Shown here: positions 20,971 to 28,414 of the stretch, piece by piece
How the letters are laid out: every line of letters begins with the position of its first letter
How positions within the stretch are numbered: the stretch's first letter is position 1
DNA from: JAPUDS01 sp050258575
GTDB lineage: Bacteria; Patescibacteriota; Saccharimonadia; Saccharimonadales; Saccharimonadaceae
Reading direction: 5' to 3'
Assembly (NCBI GenBank): GCA_050258575.1
Contig: JBLMYZ010000035.1
Span: 1 to 30,670, forward strand
Length of the DNA stretch: 30,670 bases
The notes under the pieces: generated by a model
Databases searched by the model: none
What the model saw: the letters and a program-made list of their open reading frames with translations, nothing else
What the model was told of the DNA's origin: nothing
Program-made: the position numbers and the translations under genes

Positions 20971-22839
20971 ATGGCAGAAAAAAAGCAGAAACAACCAGGA
21001 AAACCGACTGGCCAGCGAATACGAACTGGTGTGTTTGTTGCACTGATGGTGTTTTTTGTGTTGATGGCGTTCGCGCTGCTCAACCAGGCGGCGAAACTAG
21101 ACACTAAAGATATTTCCGACGTGATCCGCCGGGCAAATAACGGTGAGATTGCCAAGATAGAGGGTAGCGGTAGCGACCTAGTCGTGACACTGAAAGGCCA
21201 GGACAAGCCAAGTGAAAAAACCTACTTTTCTGGCGGGATTCCAGCGTTGACGCGCGACAAACTGATCGACCCGGAAAAAGTAACGCTCAGCGAAGAAGCA
21301 CCGTCCGACACTGGTCCGTTGCTGATGAATATTGCGACGATTATTGTGCCGCTGATTTTGATCGGTGCTTTGATCTTGTTCATGTTTCGTCAGGCGCAGG
21401 GCCAGAACAACCAAGCGATGGGCTTTGGCAAGAGCAAAGCGCGGCTGTACGGCAACGAAAAGAGTAAAGTGACGTTTAGCGAGATCGCTGGTAACAACGA
21501 AGCGAAGCAGGACCTAGTAGAAGTGGTTGATTTTTTGAAGCACCCGAAAAAGTTTGAGGAACTGGGTGCGAAGATTCCAAAAGGCGTGTTGCTGGTTGGC
21601 CCTCCAGGAACTGGCAAAACTATGCTGGCGCGCGCTGTTGCCGGCGAGGCTGACGTGCCATTTTTCAGCATTTCTGGGTCGGAGTTTGTCGAAATGTTCG
21701 TTGGTGTTGGGGCGAGCCGCGTGCGGGATTTGTTCGAAAAAGCCAAGAAAAACGCACCATGTATTATCTTTATCGATGAGATCGACGCGGTTGGACGCCG
21801 GCGCGGCAGCGGTATGGGCGGCGGCCATGATGAGCGCGAGCAGACACTAAACCAAATACTGGTTGAGATGGACGGGTTTGAAACTGGCACAAATGTCATA
21901 GTGCTGGCGGCGACAAACCGTTCGGATGTGCTCGACCCGGCGTTGCTGCGACCAGGGCGTTTTGACCGGCGAGTCAATATATCGCTGCCGGAACGCAAAG
22001 ACCGAGAGGCGATTTTGCAGGTGCATTTTAAAAACAAACCGCTGGCTGACGACGTCAATGTCGACAAGCTAGCCGCTAAGACGGCCGGTAGTTCTGGGGC
22101 GGATCTGGCGAACATCGCGAACGAAGCAGCGATTATTGCCGCGCGGTCGAATCGTAAAATGATCACCAACAAAGACGTGACAGATGCGTTCGAAAAAGTT
22201 GCGATTGGCCCAGAGCGCAAGACCAAAGTCATGAGTGAGCATGAAAAGGAAATGACGGCCTACCATGAAGCCGGACACGCGTTGGTCGGGCACGTGCTGC
22301 CTGACAGCGACCCAGTGCACAAGGTGACGATTATTCCGCGCGGCGGAACAGGTGGTGTGACGTGGTTTTTGCCGCCTGAGGACAAAAACTACACGAGCAT
22401 AGTTGAGTTTAAAGATGTGTTAGCGCGGGCGCTTGGAGGTCGAATTGCCGAGGAAATGGTGTATGGCAAAGACCGTGTGACGACAGGTGCGGGCAGCGAC
22501 CTTCGCAAAGCGACGGAGATCGCTCGGGACATGGTGATCGAGCAGGGCATGAGCGAAAAACTGCGCGACCAAGTGTTTCACGAAGACAACGGCGGGCTGA
22601 TGTTCGACAAGATGACGCGCGAGCGGCCGTACAGTGATGAAACAGCGGCAGTGATCGACCGAGAGGTTGCGAAGCTGATGGAAGAGGCAGCGGCGCGGGC
22701 GCGGGCGATTCTCAAAGCCAACAAAACACCGTTGAAAGCACTAGCCGATAAGCTGCTTAAACACGAAACACTCGACGAGGCTGAGGTCGAGGTGGCACTG
22801 AAGGGTGCAATATTGCCAGCAGCTGCCAAGTTGTACTAG
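20971..22839 (+). CDS. ftsH: ATP-dependent zinc metalloprotease FtsH
   Basis: Membrane-anchored hexameric AAA+ protease that degrades misfolded membrane proteins. 622 residues from ATG 20971, chosen because GAAGGAAAG lies about 7 nt upstream and because the earlier in-frame TTG has no such site. TM1 at about 19-38; TM2 at about 115-140 (MNIATIIVPLILIGALILFMF). AAA domain: Walker A VGPPGTGKT, Walker B IIFIDEIDAVG, second region of homology ATNRSDVLDPALLRPGRFDRR. Peptidase: HEAGH zinc motif (MTAYHEAGHALVGH). The hydrophobic pore motif FVEMFVGVGASRVRDLF is intact. Length and motif order are normal; the C-terminal tail ends at AAAKLY. Confidence 0.98.
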   Translation: MAEKKQKQPGKPTGQRIRTGVFVALMVFFVLMAFALLNQAAKLDTKDISDVIRRANNGEIAKIEGSGSDLVVTLKGQDKPSEKTYFSGGIPALTRDKLIDPEKVTLSEEAPSDTGPLLMNIATIIVPLILIGALILFMFRQAQGQNNQAMGFGKSKARLYGNEKSKVTFSEIAGNNEAKQDLVEVVDFLKHPKKFEELGAKIPKGVLLVGPPGTGKTMLARAVAGEADVPFFSISGSEFVEMFVGVGASRVRDLFEKAKKNAPCIIFIDEIDAVGRRRGSGMGGGHDEREQTLNQILVEMDGFETGTNVIVLAATNRSDVLDPALLRPGRFDRRVNISLPERKDREAILQVHFKNKPLADDVNVDKLAAKTAGSSGADLANIANEAAIIAARSNRKMITNKDVTDAFEKVAIGPERKTKVMSEHEKEMTAYHEAGHALVGHVLPDSDPVHKVTIIPRGGTGGVTWFLPPEDKNYTSIVEFKDVLARALGGRIAEEMVYGKDRVTTGAGSDLRKATEIARDMVIEQGMSEKLRDQVFHEDNGGLMFDKMTRERPYSDETAAVIDREVAKLMEEAAARARAILKANKTPLKALADKLLKHETLDEAEVEVALKGAILPAAAKLY

Positions 22840-22901
22840 AGCGCTGAGCGTTTTTGCAGATTTATTTTGTGAAACCTCTGGGAAGGGCGAGCTCTTCCCT
22901 G

Positions 22902-22907
22902 TATAAT
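22902..22907 (+). promoter_or_regulatory. -10 box of the predicted leaderless murJ promoter
   Basis: TATAAT at 22902-22907 ends 7 nt before ATG 22915. A GGGAAG/CTTCCC hairpin (about 22880-22899) fills the -35 to spacer region and might be an ftsH terminator or an operator; it has no clear T-tract. Confidence 0.5.
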
Positions 22908-22914
22908 AGCCCGT

Positions 22915-24567
22915 ATGGGACGCGTCCAACGGATTATGGCCAAGGCGAACGCTCGCCTTAGTGTGCAGCTAGCGGCAATATTGTTGGCGAGCGCCAGTTT
23001 GATTTCGAGTGTGCTCGGGTTTTTGCGCGATCGCTTGCTCAACACGTACTACTACGATACGCTGCCGAACTACGCCGACGCTTACACGGTGGCGTTTATT
23101 ATCCCTGACTTTATGTTTTTCATACTGGTCTCTGGCGCGCTGAGCGTGACGTTTATCCCTGTTTTCAATGATCGCATGGCCTCGGGCAACAAAAAATCGG
23201 CCTGGGAGCTTTCGACGAGCTTACTGAACTTTTTGGCGATTATTACGTTGGTTGCGAGTCTGATTATTATTATATTTGCTGAGCCGCTGGTACGCTATGT
23301 CGTTGGGCCAGGTTTGGACGAGGTAGGTCGTGGTCTAGCGGTCAGTATGATGCGCGTGATCGCGATCAACCCGTTTTTGTTTGCTATTTCGAGCGTGTTT
23401 GCGAGTATTCAGCAGGCCGTGGGGCGGTTTACGTTTTTTGCACTGGCGCCGGTGCTGTACAATATCGGGATTATTGTCGGCATTTTGTGGTTTACTGGCG
23501 GCATAGAATTGTTCGGCTGGAAGGTATTTGACGGCGGGATCATGGGGGTAGCGCTCGGTGTCGTGCTTGGGTCAATGCTGCAGCTGATTTTGAGCGCAAT
23601 AGGCCTCAAAGGACTTGGTTTCGACTATAGTTTCAAGATTTTTCGCAAGAACCTCGGCTTTAAACAGGTGTTGAAGCTTCTGCCGGCGCGGTCGTTTGAC
23701 CAGGGGATCGACTATTTTAACAACATCGTCGAGACAAATCTCGCGTCGCGCATGGTGTACGGTTCGGTGCGCGCCTACAACCAGGCTATGGGACTGTACT
23801 CGGTGCCGGTCAACCTGGTGGGTGTTGCGATTGCGACAGCGGCGTTTCCGCGCATGACCGAACGGTTGAGCCAGGGGCGGCCTGATTTGTTCAAAAAAGA
23901 GCTGCAGACAGTGCTGCGCGTGATTGTCTGGCTGGCGTTACCGATAGCGGTGATTGTCTTTTTTGCGCAGGAATACCTAGCGAGCTTTTTGTTCCCGAAA
24001 GGCGCTTCGGTAGTGGCGACGACCTTGGGTATTTTGTCGGTCGCGATCGTTTTTCGGTCAATTTTCCATATCGCGTCACGGAGTTTTTATGCACAAAAGG
24101 ACACCAGGACACCTTTGTATATTTCGATTGTGTCGATCGGTCTCAATGTGGTTCTGGCGATCACGCTGAGTATGTATTTCAACATGGGGGTGTACGGTTT
24201 GGCACTTGCGCAGTCGCTCACGGCGGTACTCGAAGTCAGCACGTTGTTTTACGTGATGTCGCGGCGGATTCCGCGCCTGTTTGACAGGACATTTTTGAAC
24301 GTGCTGGGCCGGATGGCGTTTGCGACAGGTATCATGACGGCGGTGACGGTGCTGGCGCTGCTCGTCATGGGGCCGGTTGTGCCGGATACCGGGTTTTATG
24401 TGCTGTTCCCGAAGTTTGCGGTGATTTCTCTGGTGAGTCTGGTGGTGTATGTTTACGTCAGCCGCTCTCTCAACCTTTCGGAGGCTGACCGCGTAATCGA
24501 CCGCGCAACACATATTTTCAAAAAGATCGCGTTTGGGGAGATCCGGTCGTCGAAGTCGGAGGAGTAG
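22915..24567 (+). CDS. murJ: Lipid II flippase MurJ (MviN)
   Basis: Inner-membrane MOP-superfamily protein that flips lipid II for peptidoglycan synthesis. 550 residues with about 14 TM helices. It shows SLISSVLGFLRDRLLNTYYYDTLPNYADAYTVAFIIPDFMF, the MurJ N-terminal core with the conserved Arg (family GFxRDxxxAxxFG...DAFxxAFxIPN), and VSGALSVTFIPVFND. Later motifs are ARSFDQGIDYFNNIVETNLASRMVYGSVRAYNQAMGLYSVPVNLVG and ATAAFPRMTERL. The start is leaderless. The 3' end is 1 nt before lepA-N, sharing its SD region (GGAGGAGTAGGATG), so murJ and lepA-N are probably co-transcribed. Co-occurrence with murC supports an active wall pathway. Confidence 0.96.
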   Translation: MGRVQRIMAKANARLSVQLAAILLASASLISSVLGFLRDRLLNTYYYDTLPNYADAYTVAFIIPDFMFFILVSGALSVTFIPVFNDRMASGNKKSAWELSTSLLNFLAIITLVASLIIIIFAEPLVRYVVGPGLDEVGRGLAVSMMRVIAINPFLFAISSVFASIQQAVGRFTFFALAPVLYNIGIIVGILWFTGGIELFGWKVFDGGIMGVALGVVLGSMLQLILSAIGLKGLGFDYSFKIFRKNLGFKQVLKLLPARSFDQGIDYFNNIVETNLASRMVYGSVRAYNQAMGLYSVPVNLVGVAIATAAFPRMTERLSQGRPDLFKKELQTVLRVIVWLALPIAVIVFFAQEYLASFLFPKGASVVATTLGILSVAIVFRSIFHIASRSFYAQKDTRTPLYISIVSIGLNVVLAITLSMYFNMGVYGLALAQSLTAVLEVSTLFYVMSRRIPRLFDRTFLNVLGRMAFATGIMTAVTVLALLVMGPVVPDTGFYVLFPKFAVISLVSLVVYVYVSRSLNLSEADRVIDRATHIFKKIAFGEIRSSKSEE

Positions 24568-24568
24568 G

Positions 24569-25414
24569 ATGAACTTGCTTGTCACGATTCGGAATTTTTG
24601 TATCATCGCCCATATCGACCACGGCAAATCGACGCTTGCCGATCGGATGATGGAGCTAACCGGGACGGTCGAGAAGCGCGACATGAAGTCGCAGTTGCTC
24701 GATAGTATGGAGCTCGAGCGCGAAAAAGGCATCACGATCAAACTGGCGCCGGTGCGGATGCGGTACAAGGAGTACGACCTCAACCTCATCGACACGCCCG
24801 GTCACGTCGACTTTAGTTACGAGGTGTCACGTTCACTGCAAGCGTGTGAGGGTGCAGTGCTGGTGGTGGACGCGAGCCAGGGTATCCAAGCGCAAACGCT
24901 GGCGAATGTTTACTTGGCGATGGAGCAGGATCTCACGATTATCCCCGTGCTCAACAAGGTTGATTTGCCGGCTGCGGACGTGCCGCGCGTGAGCAAGCAG
25001 GTGATGAATTTGCTCGGTTGCGACGAGTCGGACATCATCAAGATTTCGGCAAAAACAGGGGAAAATGTTGACCGTGTGCTCGACGCGATTGTCGAGCGGA
25101 TTCCTGCGCCATGCGGCGAGGCAAATGACCCGACGCGGGCGCTGATTTTTGACTCGTACTACGATGATTACCGCGGCGTGATCCTCTATGTGCGCGTGGT
25201 GGATGGCGCGATTCACAAAAGCGACGAAATTCACATGCTTGCGACCGCGGCAAACGGCATCGCGCTCGAAGTCGGGCACCTCAGCCCCAAAATGACCGCC
25301 GATCCGTTGCTCGACACTGGCGAAATCGGCTACATCGTGACCAACCTCAAAACCACCCGCGACGCCCGAGTGGGCGATACGGTGACATTGAAGAAATATG
25401 TTTCGAAAGACTAA
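24569..25414 (+). CDS. lepA: Elongation factor 4 (LepA), N-terminal part: GTPase and domain II
   Basis: Translational GTPase that acts on the ribosome. 281 residues from ATG 24569 (SD GGAGGAG spanning the murJ stop). All G motifs are intact: AHIDHGKST (14-22), GITIK, DTPGHVDF, NKVDLP and the SAKTG G5 element. Domain II follows, up to KTTRDARVGDTVTLKK, where intact LepA continues to LPGYKEIKP. Here the frame ends KYVSKD and TAA. The continuation is a separate ORF at 26987. The two parts total 597 residues, about the usual EF4 length, so no domain is missing. The next gene starts inside this one (17-nt overlap). It may be translated as a separate functional half; alternatives are that it is a remnant or a sequencing or assembly effect. 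Confidence 0.93.
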   Translation: MNLLVTIRNFCIIAHIDHGKSTLADRMMELTGTVEKRDMKSQLLDSMELEREKGITIKLAPVRMRYKEYDLNLIDTPGHVDFSYEVSRSLQACEGAVLVVDASQGIQAQTLANVYLAMEQDLTIIPVLNKVDLPAADVPRVSKQVMNLLGCDESDIIKISAKTGENVDRVLDAIVERIPAPCGEANDPTRALIFDSYYDDYRGVILYVRVVDGAIHKSDEIHMLATAANGIALEVGHLSPKMTADPLLDTGEIGYIVTNLKTTRDARVGDTVTLKKYVSKD

Positions 25415-25913
25415 CGTGACGGAGCTATATCCGTACGAAGAGTTTATCCAAGAGCGTGTCGAAGCGTGGTTGTGTGAGCATGGGTGGCGGGTTATCACAT
25501 CGGTCGTGAGTCTGAGCGAGCACGGGCCAGATATCGTCGCAGGAAATTACGGCAAAACACAGTCGGCACGGCTGTGGACGATCGAAGTAAAAGGCGGGTC
25601 TCGTGGCAAGGCCGAGTATCAAAAGGCTGAGACGATTTCGGTATTTCACAGCGGTATCGCGCAGATATTGACGCGCATGGGGCGGAACACCCAAACCGCG
25701 TCAAAGGGCGGTGACAAATACAGCATCGCGCTGCCGGATTATTTCCGAAAACACGTCATAAAGACGACCAGCTGTCGCCCGAAATTGCCCTGGAATGTGT
25801 GCAAGATACTCAACCTCACGATATTCTTCGTCGACGAGCATGGCGCGGTAGAATATGTTGACTGGAAGACGATAAAGAAATTGAATATGGAGAACAACTA
25901 TGGCATTGATTAA
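25398..25913 (+). CDS. PD-(D/E)XK nuclease-like protein inserted in lepA
   Basis: 171 residues from ATG 25398. The PD-(D/E)XK core is visible: helix EEFIQERVEAWLCEHGW (14-30), strand ending HGPDIVAG with Asp45, strand LWTIEVKGGS with Glu63-x-Lys65, then a helix after KAEYQKAETIS. This is the catalytic layout of restriction and homing-type nucleases. A later segment (KYSIALPDYFRKH) is basic. It overlaps the lepA-N stop by 17 nt; an alternative GTG start at 25416 lies just after that stop. Its own end overlaps the next ATG at 25900 by 14 nt. It could be a homing or restriction endonuclease or a repair nuclease. Nuclease fold fairly sure, role unknown. Confidence 0.75.
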   Translation: MFRKTNVTELYPYEEFIQERVEAWLCEHGWRVITSVVSLSEHGPDIVAGNYGKTQSARLWTIEVKGGSRGKAEYQKAETISVFHSGIAQILTRMGRNTQTASKGGDKYSIALPDYFRKHVIKTTSCRPKLPWNVCKILNLTIFFVDEHGAVEYVDWKTIKKLNMENNYGID

Positions 25914-26292
25914 AATTTATACCGAGGAAAAGAATGTTGACGAACTGCGCGCTCATGTGGCGCGGTCGGTTAAGCTGATTGGGGCGGCGGCCCTTAATGT
26001 ACCCGGGGTTGAAACAACTCCCGGTTCGGTCGAGACAGTGCGTGGTGAGGGGATTGATCTTATTGGCATTGATTATATTTGCGAAATTATTGCAGTAAAA
26101 CGAATCGGTGAGCAGGCGATAGCGGATAGTTTTATACATGGCCTTGGGCAGGTCTATCCTGATAAACTGTTCAGCGTGTATTTTGTGCACATCGACAAGG
26201 AAGGTATGAGCAACACACCGCGCGAACACACAAAGAGCGAGCCGATTGACATGGCCACCGCAGTGTTGCGGGCGAGAGAAGTAGCCGAGTGA
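25900..26292 (+). CDS. Small unknown protein, possibly tautomerase/DUF1904-like
   Basis: 130 residues in the lepA insert. Predicted alternating strands and helices: MALIKIYTEE (strand), NVDELRAHVARSVKLIGAAAL (helix), IDYICEIIAVKR (strand), QAIADSFIHGLGQVYPDKL (helix), FSVYFVHID (strand). This beta-alpha-beta repeat resembles tautomerase-like or DUF1904 proteins, but the catalytic Pro that follows the start Met in tautomerases is Ala here. No metal or nuclease motif is visible. Start ATG 25900 overlaps the nuclease gene by 14 nt (GGAG upstream). The stop overlaps the next gene's GTG (GTGA). Translational coupling suggests that it works with the nuclease and the glycosylase. Family is a guess. 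Confidence 0.5.
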   Translation: MALIKIYTEEKNVDELRAHVARSVKLIGAAALNVPGVETTPGSVETVRGEGIDLIGIDYICEIIAVKRIGEQAIADSFIHGLGQVYPDKLFSVYFVHIDKEGMSNTPREHTKSEPIDMATAVLRAREVAE

Positions 26293-26990
26293 TAGCTATT
26301 GATTGGAAGCGAGAGTTACGCGATTTGGCGGTCGGGGACGATGAGTATGCGGCGTTTAATCGACGGATCGTGAACACGAAAAAACAGTTGCTTGGCGTGC
26401 GAACGCCAGATCTACGGCGGCTTGCCAAGCGAGTCGCAAAAGGGATGACAGTGGCGGATGTGGCGGCGATGGGCGATGCGGTAGACGCCGCGATATTTGA
26501 AGAAGTGCTGTTGTTTGGACTGGTGTTAAATGCGGCGAAACTTTCGAGCGCTGACCATATCGCGCTTACAAAACAGTATCTGGAAAAGGTCGATTCATGG
26601 GCAGAAGTCGACATATTTGCAGAGAAAAATGTCCGGTTTGCAAGCGACGAGTATTGGCAGTTTGCGCTCGAAATGCTTCATGACAAGAGAGAGTTTTTCA
26701 TCCGTTACGGCATTGTCATGTGCATGGCGAATTTTTTGACCGACGAGAAGATCGCGCAGGTCTTTGCCGAGCCCAGAACGCTCACGAGCGATGCCTACTA
26801 TGTGCGCATGGCGGCGGCATGGTTGTACGCAACCGCTGCAGTGCGGTATTATGAAATAACCATGCATGAACTGCAAAACACTAGTATCGACCCATGGACG
26901 CGCCACAAGGCGTACCAAAAAATGCTCGAATCTCGACAGATGAACGAGGTGCAAAAAGCTACCATCCGTAGCGCGAGGCATCAAGCATGA
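26289..26990 (+). CDS. AlkD-like DNA alkylation-repair glycosylase (HEAT-repeat)
   Basis: 233 residues, almost wholly helical with HEAT-like repeats. AlkD-family signatures are GVRTPDLRRLAKRVAK (36-51), EEVLLFGLVL, VDSWAEVDIFA, REFFIRYGIVMCMANFL, YYVRMAAAWLYATAAV and ARHKAYQKM-type end (here TRHKAYQKMLESRQM). Trp104 and Asp108 match the Trp109/Asp113 active-site spacing of Bacillus cereus AlkD; Trp178 could match Trp187. AlkD enzymes excise bulky or positively charged alkylated bases without base flipping. Start GTG 26289 overlaps the previous stop as GTGA. The TGA stop overlaps the ATG of lepA-C (ATGA). Family fairly sure. Confidence 0.83.
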   Translation: MIAIDWKRELRDLAVGDDEYAAFNRRIVNTKKQLLGVRTPDLRRLAKRVAKGMTVADVAAMGDAVDAAIFEEVLLFGLVLNAAKLSSADHIALTKQYLEKVDSWAEVDIFAEKNVRFASDEYWQFALEMLHDKREFFIRYGIVMCMANFLTDEKIAQVFAEPRTLTSDAYYVRMAAAWLYATAAVRYYEITMHELQNTSIDPWTRHKAYQKMLESRQMNEVQKATIRSARHQA

Positions 26991-27937
26991 CAGTCCAGCC
27001 GCTTCCTGGCTACAAAGAAATTAAGCCGTTCGTCTATGCGGGATTTTTCCCAGTGTCAAACGAAGATTATAACGATCTCAAAGAAGCGATTGAGAAGCTC
27101 AGTCTGAGCGACAGCGCTTTGCAGTTTGAGCCTGAAAACTCGCCAGTGCTAGGTTTTGGCGTGCGCATCGGTTTTCTGGGGTTGCTCCACATGGACATCG
27201 TCCACGAGCGTTTGGAGCGTGAGTACGACCTCGATCTCGTGGTGACAAATCCATCAACCGACTACCACGTCACGCTCACCACCGGCGAAAAGCTCGATAT
27301 CAAGAGTGCGGCCGACCTGCCCGACATGAGCAAAGTCGCGAGTATTGCTGAACCGTGGGTGAAGGGCGAGATTATCGTGCCGAAAGACTACCTCGGCGGT
27401 GTGCTGCAACTGATCGTCAGCAAACGCGGGCGGCAAAAGAACCTGAGCTACATAGACGAACGGGCGCTCGTAAGTTTCGAGGCGCCACTCGCGAATCTGC
27501 TGACGGACTTTTACGACCAGCTCAAGAGCGTGACGAGCGGCTACGGGTCATTTAACTACGAGCTGGGCGACTACCGGGTTGAGGACTTGACGCGCGTGGA
27601 TTTTTACGTGGCGGGCGAGATGGTTGACGCGCTGAGTGTTATGGCGCACCGTAGCGAGGCTGACGCTTTGGGGCGAACGGTAGTCAAAAAGCTCAAGGAA
27701 GTGATACCGCGGCAGAACTTTCAGGTGGCTTTGCAGGCGGCCATAGGGGCGCGGTTTATTGCCCGTGAAGACCTCAGTGCCTACCGCAAAGATGTAACGA
27801 CTGGTCTGTACGGCGGCGACGTTAGCCGCAAGAAAAAAGTCCTCGCCAAGCAAGCTAAAGGCAAAAAGAGGATGAAAAGATTTGGCAAGGTTGATATCCC
27901 ATCCGAGGCGTTCACGGTGATGCTACAGCGAGACTAG
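26987..27937 (+). CDS. lepA: Elongation factor 4 (LepA), C-terminal part: domain III to CTD
   Basis: 316 residues beginning MTVQPLPGYKEIKPFVYAGF. From PLPGYKEIKP onward it matches the second half of LepA: NEDYNDLKEAIEKLSLSDSALQFEPENS, GFGVRIGFLGLLHMDIVHERLEREYDLDLV, the LepA-specific C-terminal domain with IPRQNFQVALQAAIGARFIAR, and the end YGGDVSRKKKVLAKQAKGKKRMKR. It carries no GTPase motifs. The start ATG overlaps the AlkD-like TGA (ATGA); GAGG lies about 8 nt upstream, so it has its own coupled initiation. It should associate with LepA-N to give a working factor if the split is functional. The CTD tail shows no disabling change. Confidence 0.93.
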   Translation: MTVQPLPGYKEIKPFVYAGFFPVSNEDYNDLKEAIEKLSLSDSALQFEPENSPVLGFGVRIGFLGLLHMDIVHERLEREYDLDLVVTNPSTDYHVTLTTGEKLDIKSAADLPDMSKVASIAEPWVKGEIIVPKDYLGGVLQLIVSKRGRQKNLSYIDERALVSFEAPLANLLTDFYDQLKSVTSGYGSFNYELGDYRVEDLTRVDFYVAGEMVDALSVMAHRSEADALGRTVVKKLKEVIPRQNFQVALQAAIGARFIAREDLSAYRKDVTTGLYGGDVSRKKKVLAKQAKGKKRMKRFGKVDIPSEAFTVMLQRD

Positions 27938-28167
27938 CGAGTTGCTTTTTTGCGGCGACCGCGGATCATCAGAACCACAGCCGATGCGATAAGTACAACA
28001 CCAACGCCAACCCCGATAAGTGCATCCTGGCCGGTATTTGTCAAAATACCGCCGCTGGTTCCCGGGCTTGCGGTTGTTACGCACTCGCCTTGGGTGCTGT
28101 AACCGCCCGCGCCGTAGGCGTTGCAGTTATAGGTACTGGCGAAATAAGTGATTTCATACAAATTCAT
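27934..28167 (-). CDS. Small sortase-substrate-like surface protein
   Basis: 77 residues. A short N-terminal region with CNAYGAGGYSTQGEC holds two cysteines (15 and 29), then a Thr/Ser/Gly stretch. A cell-wall-sorting-like end follows: LTNTG (42-46), TM helix (49-68, IGVGVGVVLIASAVVLM), basic tail RGRRKKATR. The motif LxNTG in place of LPxTG, the TM and the positive charges match Gram-positive type sortase signals. There is no evident N-terminal signal peptide, so either the start is different or the protein is exported another way. SD AAGGAAA precedes ATG 28167. The 3' end overlaps lepA-C by 4 nt (convergent). I recall similar short proteins in other Saccharibacteria. Confidence 0.68.
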   Translation of the reverse strand: MNLYEITYFASTYNCNAYGAGGYSTQGECVTTASPGTSGGILTNTGQDALIGVGVGVVLIASAVVLMIRGRRKKATR

Positions 28168-28243
28168 GTTCGTTTCCTTGCTTTTTAGGCTTTACCGTTA
28201 TAATATCGTATTATTAACATATAAACAAGAGAGGGTTGAGATT

Positions 28244-28414
28244 ATGCCGATTGGCGTCCCGGAGTTAGTCGTAATATTAGTCATTCTGCTGCTCCTTTTT
28301 GGTGCGAAGAAATTGCCTGAGCTCGCAAAGAGTGTTGGTTCTTCTGCGAAAGAGTTGAAGAATGCTATGAAAGACGATGATGACAAGAAGGAAACACCGG
28401 ACAAAAAGTCCTAA
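28244..28414 (+). CDS. tatA: Twin-arginine translocase subunit TatA
   Basis: 56-residue TatA: short N-terminal TM (PELVVILVILLLLFGAKKLPELA, TM about 4-19), the Phe-Gly hinge, and an amphipathic helix leading to an acidic Asp/Lys tail (MKDDDDKKETPDKKS). It forms the pore-like oligomer of the Tat pathway, which exports folded proteins. The true start is ATG 28244 (SD GAGAGGG upstream); the longer in-frame stretch is unsupported. A TATAAT (28199-28204) is the candidate -10. It overlaps the start of tatC by about 38 nt. Confidence 0.93.
   Translation: MPIGVPELVVILVILLLLFGAKKLPELAKSVGSSAKELKNAMKDDDDKKETPDKKS

Noticed and set aside
24569..27937. A simple frameshift pseudogene of lepA
   Set aside because: The gap between halves is 1.6 kb with three well-formed overlapping ORFs, and both halves keep full motifs and their own starts, so a single-base error cannot explain it.
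24569..28167. Recoded TGA (as in some CPR lineages)
   Set aside because: TGA ends genes exactly at ATGA and GTGA overlaps, so it is a stop here.
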